A stretch of 64,000 bases of DNA from an uncultured Alphaproteobacteria bacterium (GTDB lineage Bacteria; Pseudomonadota; Alphaproteobacteria; HIMB59; GCA-002718135), in the NCBI GenBank assembly GCA_902621165.1, contig CACNKX010000002.1, forward strand, positions 1 through 64,000, given 5' to 3'. A program made the translations under genes and the position numbers. Within the stretch, counting starts at the first letter, position 1; every line of letters starts with the position of its first letter. A model generated the notes under the pieces. That model saw nothing but the letters and a program-made list of their open reading frames with translations. It did not search any database and was not told the origin of the DNA. Below are positions 15,183 through 27,678 of this stretch, piece after piece.

Positions 15183-16058
15183 ATGAGATTTAGTGCAAGA
15201 AATTTACTTATAGTTTTAGTTTTATTTATTCTTTTCCTTACTTTCACGGGAGCTTTTTTTATTGTAAATGAAACTAAGCAAGCTTTAGTGCTTCAATTTG
15301 GTGACCCAAGAAAAGTTGTTACAAAACCGGGTCTTCAATTTAAAATTCCATTTATTCAAGATGCTGTTTTTTTAGATTCTAGATTACTTAATCTCGATCC
15401 CCAACCTGAAGAAATGATACTTTCAGATCAAAAAAGAATTATCGTTGATTCATTTGCCAGATATAACATTGTTGACCCTCTAAAGTTTTATCAGACAGTT
15501 AGAAATGAAACTACTTTTTCAGATAGATTTGGAAGAATTATAAATGCTGCTGTTAGGGGTGTAATTGCTCAATACTCTCTGACATCACTTCTCAGTGATG
15601 AACGTATTAACATTATGAATGAAATCGAAAAACAAATTAAAGTTAATGAAGATTCCTTTGGTGTCAAAATTGTTGATATAAGAATTGGAAGAACAGATTT
15701 AACTGAACAAGTTTCAAATAATGTTTATCAGAGGATGCGTTCAGAACGTGAAAAAGAAGCAAACTTATTAAGAGCAGAAGGTGAAGAACTATCTAAAGAA
15801 ATCGTTGCATCAGCAGATAGACAACAAACAGTTATTTTAGCTGAAGCTGAAAGAACGTCTTCAATACTAAGAGGTGAAGGCGATGCTGCAAAAAACAGAA
15901 TATTAGGTGATGCTTATAGTCGTGACGAGGAATTTTTTGATTTCTTAAGAACAATGCAAGCTTGTAAGGATACTTTTGGAGATACAGATATGTCTATGGT
16001 AATTGCTCCTGGAGAAGTTTGTGAAAAATTTTTTGGTGAAATAGATATCCAAAATTAA
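15183..16058 (+). CDS. hflC: FtsH protease modulator HflC
   Basis: HflC is the second subunit of the HflKC complex. I use the ATG at 15183 (MRFSARNLLIVLVL) instead of the track's 15153, which would run 29 bases into hflK and add ten residues before the membrane helix. The resulting protein has 291 residues: a transmembrane segment at about 7-27, an SPFH domain (NETKQALVLQFGDPRKVV, PGLQFKIPF), and a helical region with RMRSEREKEANLLRAEGEE. Its stop overlaps the start of the DUF2065 gene by one base (TAATG). All family features are present. Confidence 0.94.
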   Translation: MRFSARNLLIVLVLFILFLTFTGAFFIVNETKQALVLQFGDPRKVVTKPGLQFKIPFIQDAVFLDSRLLNLDPQPEEMILSDQKRIIVDSFARYNIVDPLKFYQTVRNETTFSDRFGRIINAAVRGVIAQYSLTSLLSDERINIMNEIEKQIKVNEDSFGVKIVDIRIGRTDLTEQVSNNVYQRMRSEREKEANLLRAEGEELSKEIVASADRQQTVILAEAERTSSILRGEGDAAKNRILGDAYSRDEEFFDFLRTMQACKDTFGDTDMSMVIAPGEVCEKFFGEIDIQN

Positions 16059-16258
16059 TGTTTGAAATATTACTAATAAGCATAGGTCTAGTGCTGATCA
16101 TTGAAGGTGTGTTCTATTTTTTCTTAGCGAACAATTTAAAAAAATATCTTGATATGCTCTCTGTTATTAATACACAAACTGTAAAAAATATTAGTTTATT
16201 TTTTGCTCTTCTAGGACTGTGCCTTATTTATTTCACGTTCAAATTCTATGATAATTAA
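16058..16258 (+). CDS. DUF2065 small membrane protein (YjeT-like)
   Basis: This 66-residue protein has two hydrophobic helices (about 1-22 and 43-64) separated by a short loop with NLKKYLDMLS. This is the size and shape of the DUF2065 family, whose E. coli member YjeT is also encoded beside hflK and hflC. Function is unknown. Its start overlaps the hflC stop by one base and its stop is one base before the degP start, so it is surely part of this operon. A role near the HflKC/FtsH membrane complex is suggested only by this conserved position. Confidence 0.8.
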   Translation: MFEILLISIGLVLIIEGVFYFFLANNLKKYLDMLSVINTQTVKNISLFFALLGLCLIYFTFKFYDN

Positions 16259-16259
16259 T

Positions 16260-17621
16260 ATGAGAATTAAATTTTTATTCTTAGTTTCTATTTTATTTTC
16301 GAAACCATTACTTGCAGTTCCTGAGAGTTTTGCTGATTTAGTAGAACAATTATCTCCTGCAGTAGTTAGTATTGCATCAACTACTATTGTTGAAAATAAT
16401 AGCCAAAATCAAATACCACAATTTCCAGAGGGATCTCCTTTTGATGATTTTTTCAAAGAATATTTTGATCGTGATCAAAGAAGATCTCAAAGACCAATGA
16501 CAGGTCTTGGGTCAGGTTTTATAATAAGTGAAGATGGTATAGTTGTTACAAATAATCATGTAATTGAAGGAGCTGATGAAATAACTGTTATTCTAAATGA
16601 TGAAACAGAGTTTACAGCTGAATTACTTGGAAGAGATCCAAAAGCAGACATTGCTGTATTGAAAATTGATCCTAAAAACAAAAAACTTACATATGTTGGC
16701 TGGGGAGACTCTGACAAGATGAGAGTTGGAGATTGGTCAATTGCAATAGGAAACCCTCTTGGTTTGGGAGGAACTGTCACAGCGGGAATTATATCTGCAA
16801 TCTCAAGAGACTTAGGTAGTGGGCCATATGTAAAATTTTTGCAAACCGATGCATCTATTAATCGGGGAAATTCAGGGGGACCTTTATTTAATCTAGATGG
16901 TGAGGTTATAGGAATTAACACAGCAATTGTATCACAAACTGGTGGAAGCATTGGCTTGGGTTTTGCTATACCCGCAAATAGTGCAAAAAAAATAGTGCAA
17001 CAACTAAAAGATTTTGGAAAAACTAAGAGAGGTTGGTTAGGTGTTCAAATTCAGCCTGTTACAAAGGATTTTGCAGAAAGCTTAGGGCTACCTGATCAAA
17101 AAGGAGCATTCATAACAAACGTAAATCCGAATGGACCATCTAAAACTGCAGGATTAGAACCAGGTGACGTAATTTTAAAGTTTAATGATATTGAGATTAA
17201 AAAAATGCCTGATTTACCAAGGGTTGTTGCGGAGTCAGATGTTGGCTCTACAGCAATTTTAGAAGTTTGGAGAAAAAATAAAAAGATAAATATTGAAGTA
17301 ATATTAGGAGAATTACCAGGAGAAGTTGTTACCGAAAGAAAAATAACATCAAATATTCAAAGTAATTTAAAAATAGAATCTTTAGGAATTACCATTGAAG
17401 ATCATATTAAAGGAGTCAAGGTAGTTTCAATTGAAGACATTGATAGCAGTTTACAAAATGGAGATATAATCACAGAAGTTAATAGAGAGATTATTAATAA
17501 TATAATTTCATTTGAACAATTGGTAAAATCATTAGAGAAAACAGGTAGATCGTCATTATTACTAAAAATAATTAGAGATGATGAGCAAAATTGGGTAACA
17601 ATTAAATTTAAGAATAATTGA
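16260..17621 (+). CDS. degP: Periplasmic serine protease of the DegP/HtrA family
   Basis: I place the start at ATG 16260, which gives a clean signal peptide (MRIKFLFLVSILFSKPLLA) and follows the DUF2065 stop by one base. The mature protein has a trypsin-like domain with the triad His (TNNHVIEGAD), Asp (DPKADIAVLKI) and Ser (RGNSGGPLF), and then two PDZ domains starting at WLGVQIQPV and near LGITIEDHIKG. The first PDZ has the GAFITNVNPNGPS pattern. The second is divergent and short. The enzyme degrades or refolds damaged envelope proteins. Being downstream of hflKC matches many alphaproteobacteria. The next gene, miaA, starts within its stop codon. Confidence 0.93.
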   Translation: MRIKFLFLVSILFSKPLLAVPESFADLVEQLSPAVVSIASTTIVENNSQNQIPQFPEGSPFDDFFKEYFDRDQRRSQRPMTGLGSGFIISEDGIVVTNNHVIEGADEITVILNDETEFTAELLGRDPKADIAVLKIDPKNKKLTYVGWGDSDKMRVGDWSIAIGNPLGLGGTVTAGIISAISRDLGSGPYVKFLQTDASINRGNSGGPLFNLDGEVIGINTAIVSQTGGSIGLGFAIPANSAKKIVQQLKDFGKTKRGWLGVQIQPVTKDFAESLGLPDQKGAFITNVNPNGPSKTAGLEPGDVILKFNDIEIKKMPDLPRVVAESDVGSTAILEVWRKNKKINIEVILGELPGEVVTERKITSNIQSNLKIESLGITIEDHIKGVKVVSIEDIDSSLQNGDIITEVNREIINNIISFEQLVKSLEKTGRSSLLLKIIRDDEQNWVTIKFKNN

Positions 17622-18541
17622 AAACTCAAATCTATTTTGTATTAGGACCCACTGCATCAGGAAAATCAAAATTTGCTTTAGATTTAGCCAAAAAACTAAA
17701 TGGTGAGATTATAAATGCTGATAGTATGCAAATTTATCATGAGTTAAGTATCTTAACTGCTAGGCCAACTATAAATGATATAAAAAAAGTAAATCACCAT
17801 CTTTATGGATTTGTAAAAGGTGATGTTAGATTTAATGTTCAAAAATGGTGTGAGGAAGCATCAAAAAAAATTTATTATTTGGTTAATAAAAATATAACCC
17901 CTATTTTAGTTGGAGGTACAGGTCTTTACATAGAATCTTTAATTAATGGAATAGTTTCAATTCCATCTATTCCAGAAGAAGTAAAAATAGAATCAGATAA
18001 AATGATTTTACAAATTGGTAAGGAAAATTTTTTTAATTTAGTTAAAGAGCTTGATAGTGATGCAATGATTAATATTGCACCTAATGATATTCAAAGAATA
18101 CGAAGAATATGGGAAGTAAATTTTTTTACTAAGAAAAAATTTAGTGACTGGAAAAAAAGTAAAAATAAAAATTTTATTAATTTAAAAAATTACAAAATAT
18201 TATTATTTCTTCCAGATAGAAAAGAAAACTATAGAAGAGTAGATTATAGAACACACCTAATGATAAAAGATGGTGCGATAGAGGAAGTCAAAAATTTACT
18301 TAAATTAAATTATAATAATAGTTTACCAATAATGAAAGCTCACGGAGTTCCTGAAATTCAATCTTATCTTAATAATGAAGTATCAATTGAGGAATGTATT
18401 TCTAAAATACAGCAAGTAACAAGAAACTATGTAAAAAGACAACATACTTGGTGGAGATCTTCAAATCTTAATATTTTTAAAAAATTTAATCAATTTCCGG
18501 ATGAAATTGACTTAAAATCCATTAATTTAGAGCAAAATTGA
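17618..18541 (+). CDS. miaA: tRNA dimethylallyltransferase
   Basis: MiaA adds a dimethylallyl group to N6 of A37 in tRNAs that read U-starting codons. The 307-residue protein has the P-loop LGPTASGKSKFALDLAKKL near residue 9, the DxxQ motif NADSMQIYHEL, the conserved LVGGTGLYIESLINGI near 100, and the C-terminal QVTRNYVKRQHTWWR tRNA-binding segment. The start is a TTG whose last bases overlap the degP stop (TTGA). No better start is available in frame, and the N-terminus KTQIYFVLGPTASGKS is the right length for the family. Confidence 0.95.
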   Translation: MKTQIYFVLGPTASGKSKFALDLAKKLNGEIINADSMQIYHELSILTARPTINDIKKVNHHLYGFVKGDVRFNVQKWCEEASKKIYYLVNKNITPILVGGTGLYIESLINGIVSIPSIPEEVKIESDKMILQIGKENFFNLVKELDSDAMINIAPNDIQRIRRIWEVNFFTKKKFSDWKKSKNKNFINLKNYKILLFLPDRKENYRRVDYRTHLMIKDGAIEEVKNLLKLNYNNSLPIMKAHGVPEIQSYLNNEVSIEECISKIQQVTRNYVKRQHTWWRSSNLNIFKKFNQFPDEIDLKSINLEQN

Positions 18542-18550
18542 ACTAATTTA

Positions 18551-18579
18551 TTGATTTTATTTTATCCACAGCCTATGAG
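18551..18579 (+). promoter_or_regulatory. Candidate promoter of the ilv operon
   Basis: TTGATT (18551-18556), a 17-base spacer, then TATGAG (18574-18579). The expected start point is about 18586, only about three bases before the ilvB ATG at 18589, so the transcript would be almost leaderless. There is no room for an attenuator or leader peptide. The -10 box is a four-of-six match, so this is a modest prediction. Confidence 0.35.
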
Positions 18580-18588
18580 CTAAAATCA

Positions 18589-20354
18589 ATGAATAACGAA
18601 ATAACAGGCGCTGAAATTGTCTTAAAAAGCTTAGCTGAACAAGGCGTAGAAGTTGTATTTGGATATCCTGGTGGTGCGGTATTACCCATATACGATACTT
18701 TATTTAAACAGAATTCAATTAAGCACGTTTTAGTAAGACAAGAGGGTGGTGCGATACATGCAGCTGAAGGTTATGCTAGATCTACTGGTAAAACTGGAGT
18801 CGTTCTTGTTACATCAGGACCTGGTGCAACAAATGTTGTTACTGGTTTAACTGACGCAATGATGGATAGTGTACCTATTGTATGTATAACTGGACAGGTA
18901 CCTCAACACCTAATTGGCAGTGATGCATTTCAAGAATGTGATACAACAGGTATAACGAGACCTTGTACTAAACATAATTACTTAGTAAAGGATGTTAATA
19001 AATTGTCTTCTGTATTTCATGAAGCATTTACCATAGCTCAAAATGGAAGACCAGGTCCTGTATTAATTGATATACCTAAAGATGTTCAATTTGCTTCAGG
19101 AACTTATGAAGAAAAAAATAAAATTATTATTCCCTCTCATAGATTGTTTGAACCAAGTCCTGATTTTGAAAAAAATAAAATTGAAGAAGCAGTAGAATTA
19201 ATTTCAAAAGCTAAAAAACCAATTTTTTATATTGGTGGTGGATGTATTAATTCTGGTCCAATGGCCTCAAAATTAGTTAGAGAATTTATAAATATGGTTG
19301 GGTCTCCAGTAACAATGACATTAATGGGTCTGGGGGTAGTAGGTTCATCAGATAAAAACTCACTTGGTATGCTTGGTATGCACGGAATGTATGAAGCTAA
19401 TATGGCAATGCATGAATGTGATGTCATGATTAATATCGGTGCAAGATTTGATGACCGTGTTACAGGAAGACTTGATGCTTTCTCGCCAAATTCAAAAAAA
19501 ATCCATATTGATATTGATGAAAGTAATATTAATAAAACTATAAATGTTGATGTTCCAATAATAGGTGATGTAAAACAGGTTGTTGAAAAGATGATCACTG
19601 TTTGGAAAGAAAAGAAATTTCAAATAGATGATAAAGCGTTAAAATTATGGTGGGATAAAATAAATAAATGGAAAGATATTGATTGTTTAAACTACAATAA
19701 TGAGGGTAAACAGATAAAACCACAATACGCAGTTCAAAGACTCTATGAGTTAACAAAAAATACAAAGACCTTTATTACAACTGAAGTAGGTCAGCACCAA
19801 ATGTGGGCTGCTCAATTTTATAAATTTGAGGAACCAAATAGATGGCTTACATCAGGTGGTTTAGGTACTATGGGGTATGGATTTCCTGCTGCAATTGGAG
19901 CCCAAGTTGGGCATCCAGATGCCCTAGTAGTTGATATAGCTGGAGATGCTTCAATACTCATGAATATTCAAGAAATGAGTACGGCTGTTCAATATAGATT
20001 ACCTGTAAAAATATTTATTTTAAATAATGAATACATGGGCATGGTAAGACAATGGCAGGAACTTTTACATGGGGGAAGGTATTCCGAAAGTTATACTGAT
20101 AGCTTGCCTGATTTTGTTAAATTAGCTGAAAGTTATAAAGCTGTTGGATTAAGAGCAAAGACAACTGATGAACTTGATGACGTTATAACTCAAATGATTG
20201 AAACAAAAAATACAGTAATTGCTGATATCTGGGTTACTAAAGAGGAGAATTGTTTTCCAATGATTCAAAGTGGATCTGCTCATAATGAAATGATGTTAAG
20301 TAAAGATCAAAAACAAGATAAAAAATCAGCCGAAAAAGGAAAAATTTTAGTTTA

Positions 20355-20355
<1 letters not shown>
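18589..20355 (+). CDS. ilvB: Acetolactate synthase, large catalytic subunit
   Basis: This 588-residue ThDP- and FAD-dependent enzyme makes acetolactate or acetohydroxybutyrate, the first common step to valine, leucine and isoleucine. Visible motifs are VFGYPGGAVLPIYD, the catalytic Glu in VLVRQEGGAIHAAEGYAR, TSGPGATNVVTGL, and the ThDP-binding VDIAGDASILMNIQEMSTAV followed by ILNNEYMGMVRQWQ. The regulatory small subunit gene overlaps its stop by one base (TAATG). The last residues are lysine-rich and not conserved. Order ilvB-ilvH-ilvC-leuA places the whole pathway start on one transcript. Confidence 0.97.
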
Positions 20356-21916
<1,561 letters not shown>

Positions 21917-21958
21917 ATGAAAGTTTAATTAAATCTTAATTAGTATATAAATCGATAA

Positions 21959-23515
21959 ATGACTGAAAAAATTTACATTTTTGATACAACTCTTCGAGAT
22001 GGAGAGCAATCTCCAGGAGCATCAATGAATTTAGATGAAAAGCTTCAAATTGCTGAAGTACTTGATGCTATGAGAGTTGATATTATTGAAGCAGGATTTC
22101 CAATTGCTTCAAATGGTGATTTTGAAGCAGTTTCTGAGGTTAGTAAGCATGTAAAAAATTCAACTATAGCTGGTTTAGCAAGAGCAAGCTTTAAAGATAT
22201 TGATCGTGCTTGGGAAGCAATACAACATGCTAAGTCCCCAAGAATCCATACTTTTATTGCAACTAGTCCACTTCATATGAAATATAAATTAAAAAAGACT
22301 GAAGAAGAAGTTTTAGAAGCTATCCAAAAAACTGTTTCTCATGCAAGAAATCTTTGTGACAACATTGAATGGAGCTGCGAAGATGGCGGAAGGTCAGAGT
22401 TAGAATTTTTATATAAATGTATCGAGCTTGCAATTAATTCTGGTGCTACAACTATAAATATTCCAGATACTGTTGGTTATACATTACCAGAAGAATTTGG
22501 TAAAATTTTCAAAAATGTTAAAAATAATGTTCCTAATATTGATAAAGCAATTCTTTCAACGCACACCCATAATGATTTAGGATTAGCAACAGCAAATAAT
22601 GTTGCTGCAATTAAAGAAGGTGCAAGACAGGTTGAGTGTACTATTAATGGTATGGGTGAAAGAGCTGGAAACTCATCTTTGGAAGAAATTGTGATGACTT
22701 TGAAAGTAAAAAAAGATCTTATGCCTTTTCATACTGATATTAAAACAGAATCTATTATGAAAGCATCTAGATTAGTATCATCAATAACAGGTTTTCCAGT
22801 TCAACCAAATAAAGCAATTGTAGGTGCAAATGCTTTTGCTCATGAAGCAGGAATACATCAAGATGGTATGCTCAAACATGCCGGAACGTATGAAATAATG
22901 ACACCTGAGTCAATAGGGCTTAACAAATCTTCACTAGTTCTTGGAAAACATTCAGGCAAACATGCATTTTCAGAAAAATTAAAAGAACTAGGTTATGAAG
23001 TAGGTGATAATGCTTTGATGGAATTATTTGGAAGATTTAAAGATTTAGCTGATAAGAAAAAAGAAATTTTTGAAGAAGATTTAATAGCATTAGCAGAAGA
23101 TAGAACTTCGTCATACGATGAACACATTAAATTTGTATCATTAGAAGTAAATGCTGGATCTGTTGAAAAAGCTGAAGCTAAATTAAAGATAGAAATAAAC
23201 GATAAAGTGGAAAATACTAAAATTAGTGGCAACGGCCCTGTTGATGCTACATTTAATGCTATAAAAAAACTCACCAATACAGAATTTAGGCTTAAACTTT
23301 ATCAAGTAAATGCAATTACAGCAGGTACTGATGCACAGGGAGAAGTTACTGTTAGACTTGAGGATGATAATTTATCATCACAAGCAAAAGGAAGTGATCC
23401 TGATATTATTGTTGCATCAGCAAAAGCTTATATTAATGCATTAAACAGATTGATCTTTAAAAAATCTAAATCTATTAAAGAGAATGCAGCAAGTTTAAAA
23501 ATAGAAGGAGTTTAA
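21959..23515 (+). CDS. leuA: 2-Isopropylmalate synthase
   Basis: LeuA condenses acetyl-CoA with 2-ketoisovalerate, the first committed step of leucine synthesis. The 518-residue protein is of full bacterial length. It has DTTLRDGEQSPGASMN at the N-terminus with the metal-binding Asp, HTHNDLGLATANNVAAIK with metal-binding His residues, the VNGxGERAGN equivalent INGMGERAGNSSLEE, and GIHQDGMLKHAGTYEIM. The C-terminal region from about 390 (VSLEVNAGSVEKAEAKL) is the LeuA allosteric domain that binds leucine. mreB follows three bases after its stop, so amino-acid and cell-shape genes may be cotranscribed. Confidence 0.96.
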   Translation: MTEKIYIFDTTLRDGEQSPGASMNLDEKLQIAEVLDAMRVDIIEAGFPIASNGDFEAVSEVSKHVKNSTIAGLARASFKDIDRAWEAIQHAKSPRIHTFIATSPLHMKYKLKKTEEEVLEAIQKTVSHARNLCDNIEWSCEDGGRSELEFLYKCIELAINSGATTINIPDTVGYTLPEEFGKIFKNVKNNVPNIDKAILSTHTHNDLGLATANNVAAIKEGARQVECTINGMGERAGNSSLEEIVMTLKVKKDLMPFHTDIKTESIMKASRLVSSITGFPVQPNKAIVGANAFAHEAGIHQDGMLKHAGTYEIMTPESIGLNKSSLVLGKHSGKHAFSEKLKELGYEVGDNALMELFGRFKDLADKKKEIFEEDLIALAEDRTSSYDEHIKFVSLEVNAGSVEKAEAKLKIEINDKVENTKISGNGPVDATFNAIKKLTNTEFRLKLYQVNAITAGTDAQGEVTVRLEDDNLSSQAKGSDPDIIVASAKAYINALNRLIFKKSKSIKENAASLKIEGV

Positions 23516-24559
<1,044 letters not shown>

Positions 24560-24567
24560 AAATTAAA

Positions 24568-25389
24568 ATGGCACCTAAGTTCCAAATAAAAGTTTTTCAA
24601 ATTTCAAGCTTAGTAAAGAATTTTATAATTATTTCTATTGTTACCTTATCTTTCCTTTTAGTTTTTTTTTCAAAATCTGATTTGTACCTTATAAATGGGA
24701 TAAAAAATATATCTAGTTCAGTAATTATTCCGATTACAAGAGCCATATCAGCTCCAGTAAATGCCTTTTCTAATTTTGTTGATGAATATAATAACTTTAG
24801 AAGTTTAAAATTTGAAAATAAAATTCTTCAAGAAGAAATAATACGATTAAAGAAATGGCAAACATTAGCAATACAAAATTCAAGAGAGAATAAAGTTTTA
24901 AAAAAATTATTAAATGCAACTGATAATAATTTAACTCTAGTAAAGACAGCATCTCTTATCAATAGAAATGATACACTCTATACCAAATTAATAAATTTAA
25001 ATGCTGGTTATGATGATAAAATTATGAAAAATATGTCAGTTATAAACGAACGTGGATTGGTAGGTAAGGTAATTGATACAACTGCAAATAATTCTAGAGT
25101 AATTCTTTTAACTGATCCTAATCTATCTATTTCTGTAAAATCCATATCTGATGGTATTTTTTCTTTGCTTACTGGAAAAGGAGATGGAAAATATTTAGTA
25201 AGCTCATTTGTTAAAGAAAATAAAATGCCTAGATTAGGAGATATTGTAGTTACAAGTGGAACAACTCAAATCTTTCCTGTAGATTTATTAGTTGGAAAAG
25301 TAGCAAAAGTTGAAAAAAATAGATTTTTTGTTTTGCCATTTGTTGATTTTAAAAATATTGATTATGTACAAATTGTTACTTCAGAATAA
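24568..25389 (+). CDS. mreC: Rod-shape protein MreC
   Basis: This 273-residue protein has one membrane helix (about 17-37), then a predicted coiled coil (FRSLKFENKILQEEIIRLKKWQTL) and a periplasmic beta-rich region with NAGYDDKIMKNMSVIN-ERGLVGKVI, which is characteristic of MreC. It connects MreB filaments to the PBP2-RodA synthase through MreD. It starts eight bases after mreB, and its stop overlaps the mreD start (TAATGG). Confidence 0.93.
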   Translation: MAPKFQIKVFQISSLVKNFIIISIVTLSFLLVFFSKSDLYLINGIKNISSSVIIPITRAISAPVNAFSNFVDEYNNFRSLKFENKILQEEIIRLKKWQTLAIQNSRENKVLKKLLNATDNNLTLVKTASLINRNDTLYTKLINLNAGYDDKIMKNMSVINERGLVGKVIDTTANNSRVILLTDPNLSISVKSISDGIFSLLTGKGDGKYLVSSFVKENKMPRLGDIVVTSGTTQIFPVDLLVGKVAKVEKNRFFVLPFVDFKNIDYVQIVTSE

Positions 25390-25874
25390 TGGAGTTTTCC
25401 AAATTTCTAAACTCCTCATCTAAACTAAATATCATTTTAATTATAAGTTTCTCAATTTCGGTAAATTCCTTTATTTTATTTCCTAATGTTAATAATGCAT
25501 TTTATATATTATTTCATTTAACTTTAATTTATCTAATATTTTATCATTACCATTATTATCTTTATGTTCTAGCTTTCATATATGGAATTTTATTTGATTT
25601 ATTATTATTAAATAATATTGGAGCCCATTTAATTACCTTTTTATCTTTATTAACTTTATTTATATTTTTAAGAAGATATTTAATTAGGTTATCTTCGTAT
25701 CAAATTATATTTATTTATTTTATAACATTAGTTATATTACTTTTAATTGAACAACTTTTAGCAATTCTAATACACAACTATAAATTTAATTTTAGTTCCT
25801 TCTTTAATTTCTTTTTAATTTCTTTAATTATATTTATTCCTACTGTATTTTTGTTTACTAAATTGGATAAGTGA
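25389..25874 (+). CDS. mreD: Rod-shape membrane protein MreD
   Basis: This 161-residue protein is nearly all hydrophobic, with five or six membrane helices. There is little sequence conservation, as is usual in this family, but IYGILFDLLLLNNIGAHL fits the MreD pattern (GxxxDLL...G...G). Placement between mreC and mrdA settles the call. It probably couples MreC to the PBP2-RodA complex. The start overlaps the mreC stop and the next gene begins one base after its stop. Confidence 0.85.
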   Translation: MEFSKFLNSSSKLNIILIISFSISVNSFILFPNVNNAFYILFHLTLIYLIFYHYHYYLYVLAFIYGILFDLLLLNNIGAHLITFLSLLTLFIFLRRYLIRLSSYQIIFIYFITLVILLLIEQLLAILIHNYKFNFSSFFNFFLISLIIFIPTVFLFTKLDK

Positions 25875-25875
25875 A

Positions 25876-27678
25876 ATGTTTTACTCAGAGGATAAAAAAC
25901 AATATTCAGTTCTAAATAGAAGAACTTTTTTATTATACATATTAAAAGTATCTTTTTTTGGTATTGTAGGCTGGAGATTGTATGATATTCAAATAAAAGA
26001 CTCACAAAAATATAAAACTCTTTCAAAAAATAATCAAATAGATGTTGAGATTATATACCCTATTAGGGGTAAGATTTATGATACAAACAAAAAGGTTTTA
26101 GCATCTAATATAAAGGTATTTGATGTGTACATAATTCCTGAAAACACAAAGAATATAAATAAATCTTTAAAAGAATTAAATCAAATTATTAAAATTAATT
26201 TTAGTGATAGAAAGAAAATACTAGATTTATCTAAAAAAGTTAAAAAATTTCAAAAAATAAAAGTCTTTGAAAATATAAATTGGTCACAGCTCGAAAAAAT
26301 TGAATCAAATAAACTTAATATAGAGGGAATATTTATTTCTCAAGATTATATGCGAACTTATCAGTTTGATAATACTGTTTCACATTTGATCGGTTATACA
26401 AACAAACCCAATCGGGAAGAAGTTGAATTACCTTTTATTTCAAATATGCCTAACCTAGAGATTGGGAAAGATGGTATTGAAAAAAGTTTTAACCCGTACT
26501 TAATAGGTAAATCAGGACAAAGAGAGATTGAAGTTAATTCTTATGGAAGAGTAATTCGTGAAATATCAAGGCAAGATAGTCAGAAAGGAAGAGATATTCA
26601 TATAACTATCGACCTTAGAATTCAACAATATGCTTTAAATTTATTAAAAGAACACAAAGCAGGATCTGTAGTACTTATGGATATTAAGAATGGTAACATA
26701 TTATGTATGGCCTCAACTCCATCTTATAATCCAAATAAAATTATACAAAAACCAAATAAGGAATATTGGGATTCAATTTTAGAAAACGAATTGTCTCCCC
26801 TAACTTATAGATCTATTCAAGGTTTATATGCTCCAGGTTCAACTTTTAAAATGGTTGTTGCCATAGCTGGGATAATCCATGGAATTATTGATACAAATAC
26901 CAAACATTTTTGTAGTGGAAAAATTGGTTTAGGTGATAGACTTTATCATTGTTGGAAAAATAATGGTCACGGCTCGATGAATGTTAGTAATGCAATCAAA
27001 GAATCATGTGATGTTTTCTTCTATGAAATTTCAAAAAAAATTGGGATAGATAAAATCTCTAAAGTTGCTGAAGATTTTGGTTTAGGCAAAATATATGATA
27101 TCCCTTTACCTAATCAAAAAAAAGGGATTATTCCTTCACGTGATTGGAAAAAGAAAAAATATGATGAAAGTTGGTATCCTGGAGAGACTCTAATCTCTGC
27201 TATTGGTCAAGGGTTTGTATTAACTAATCCACTACAACTTGCAGTAATGACTTCAATTATTGCTTCTAATGGAAAAAATATAAAACCAAATATTATTAAG
27301 CAAAATAACGACATTGAATTTGAAAAATTAGAAAAATACCAAAATGCAATTCAAATTATTAAGAGTTCGATGTTTAAGGTGGTCAATGAAAGTAAAGGTA
27401 CAGCTTATAATTCGAGATCTGCTTTTGCACCTTTTGCTGGTAAGACAGGAACTTCTCAAGTTAGAAGAATAACTGTAGCCGAAAGAGAAAGTGAAGATTT
27501 TAGGAAAAAAGAAGTAGAATGGAAAAAAAGAGATCATGCTTTATTTGTTGGATATATGCCAGTTGAAAATCCTAGATATGCTGTTTCGGTTGTTATTGAA
27601 CATGGAGGTTCGGGAGCATCAACTGCAGCACCCATAGCTAAAGAAATTTTCCAATTTACTAAAAATTTAGAAATTTAA
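25876..27678 (+). CDS. mrdA: Penicillin-binding protein 2 (elongation transpeptidase)
   Basis: PBP2 cross-links peptidoglycan in the lateral wall together with RodA. The 600-residue protein has an N-terminal membrane helix (about 16-33), the dimerisation domain starting YPIRGKIYDTNKKVLASNI, and a transpeptidase domain. The active-site Ser is in GSTFKMVVA (SxxK) near residue 320, the second motif is SCD in KESCDVFFYE, and the third is KTGTSQ near 520. A KSGQREIEVNSYGRV segment is typical of the PBP2 pedestal. It overlaps rodA by one base. Confidence 0.95.
   Translation: MFYSEDKKQYSVLNRRTFLLYILKVSFFGIVGWRLYDIQIKDSQKYKTLSKNNQIDVEIIYPIRGKIYDTNKKVLASNIKVFDVYIIPENTKNINKSLKELNQIIKINFSDRKKILDLSKKVKKFQKIKVFENINWSQLEKIESNKLNIEGIFISQDYMRTYQFDNTVSHLIGYTNKPNREEVELPFISNMPNLEIGKDGIEKSFNPYLIGKSGQREIEVNSYGRVIREISRQDSQKGRDIHITIDLRIQQYALNLLKEHKAGSVVLMDIKNGNILCMASTPSYNPNKIIQKPNKEYWDSILENELSPLTYRSIQGLYAPGSTFKMVVAIAGIIHGIIDTNTKHFCSGKIGLGDRLYHCWKNNGHGSMNVSNAIKESCDVFFYEISKKIGIDKISKVAEDFGLGKIYDIPLPNQKKGIIPSRDWKKKKYDESWYPGETLISAIGQGFVLTNPLQLAVMTSIIASNGKNIKPNIIKQNNDIEFEKLEKYQNAIQIIKSSMFKVVNESKGTAYNSRSAFAPFAGKTGTSQVRRITVAERESEDFRKKEVEWKKRDHALFVGYMPVENPRYAVSVVIEHGGSGASTAAPIAKEIFQFTKNLEI

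Noticed and set aside
15153-16058. Track start of hflC at 15153
   Set aside because: It would overlap hflK by 29 bases and add ten residues before the membrane helix. ATG 15183 is one base after the hflK stop.
18542-18588. Leader-peptide attenuator before ilvB
   Set aside because: The gap is only 47 bases and has no run of Ile, Leu or Val codons or hairpin pair.
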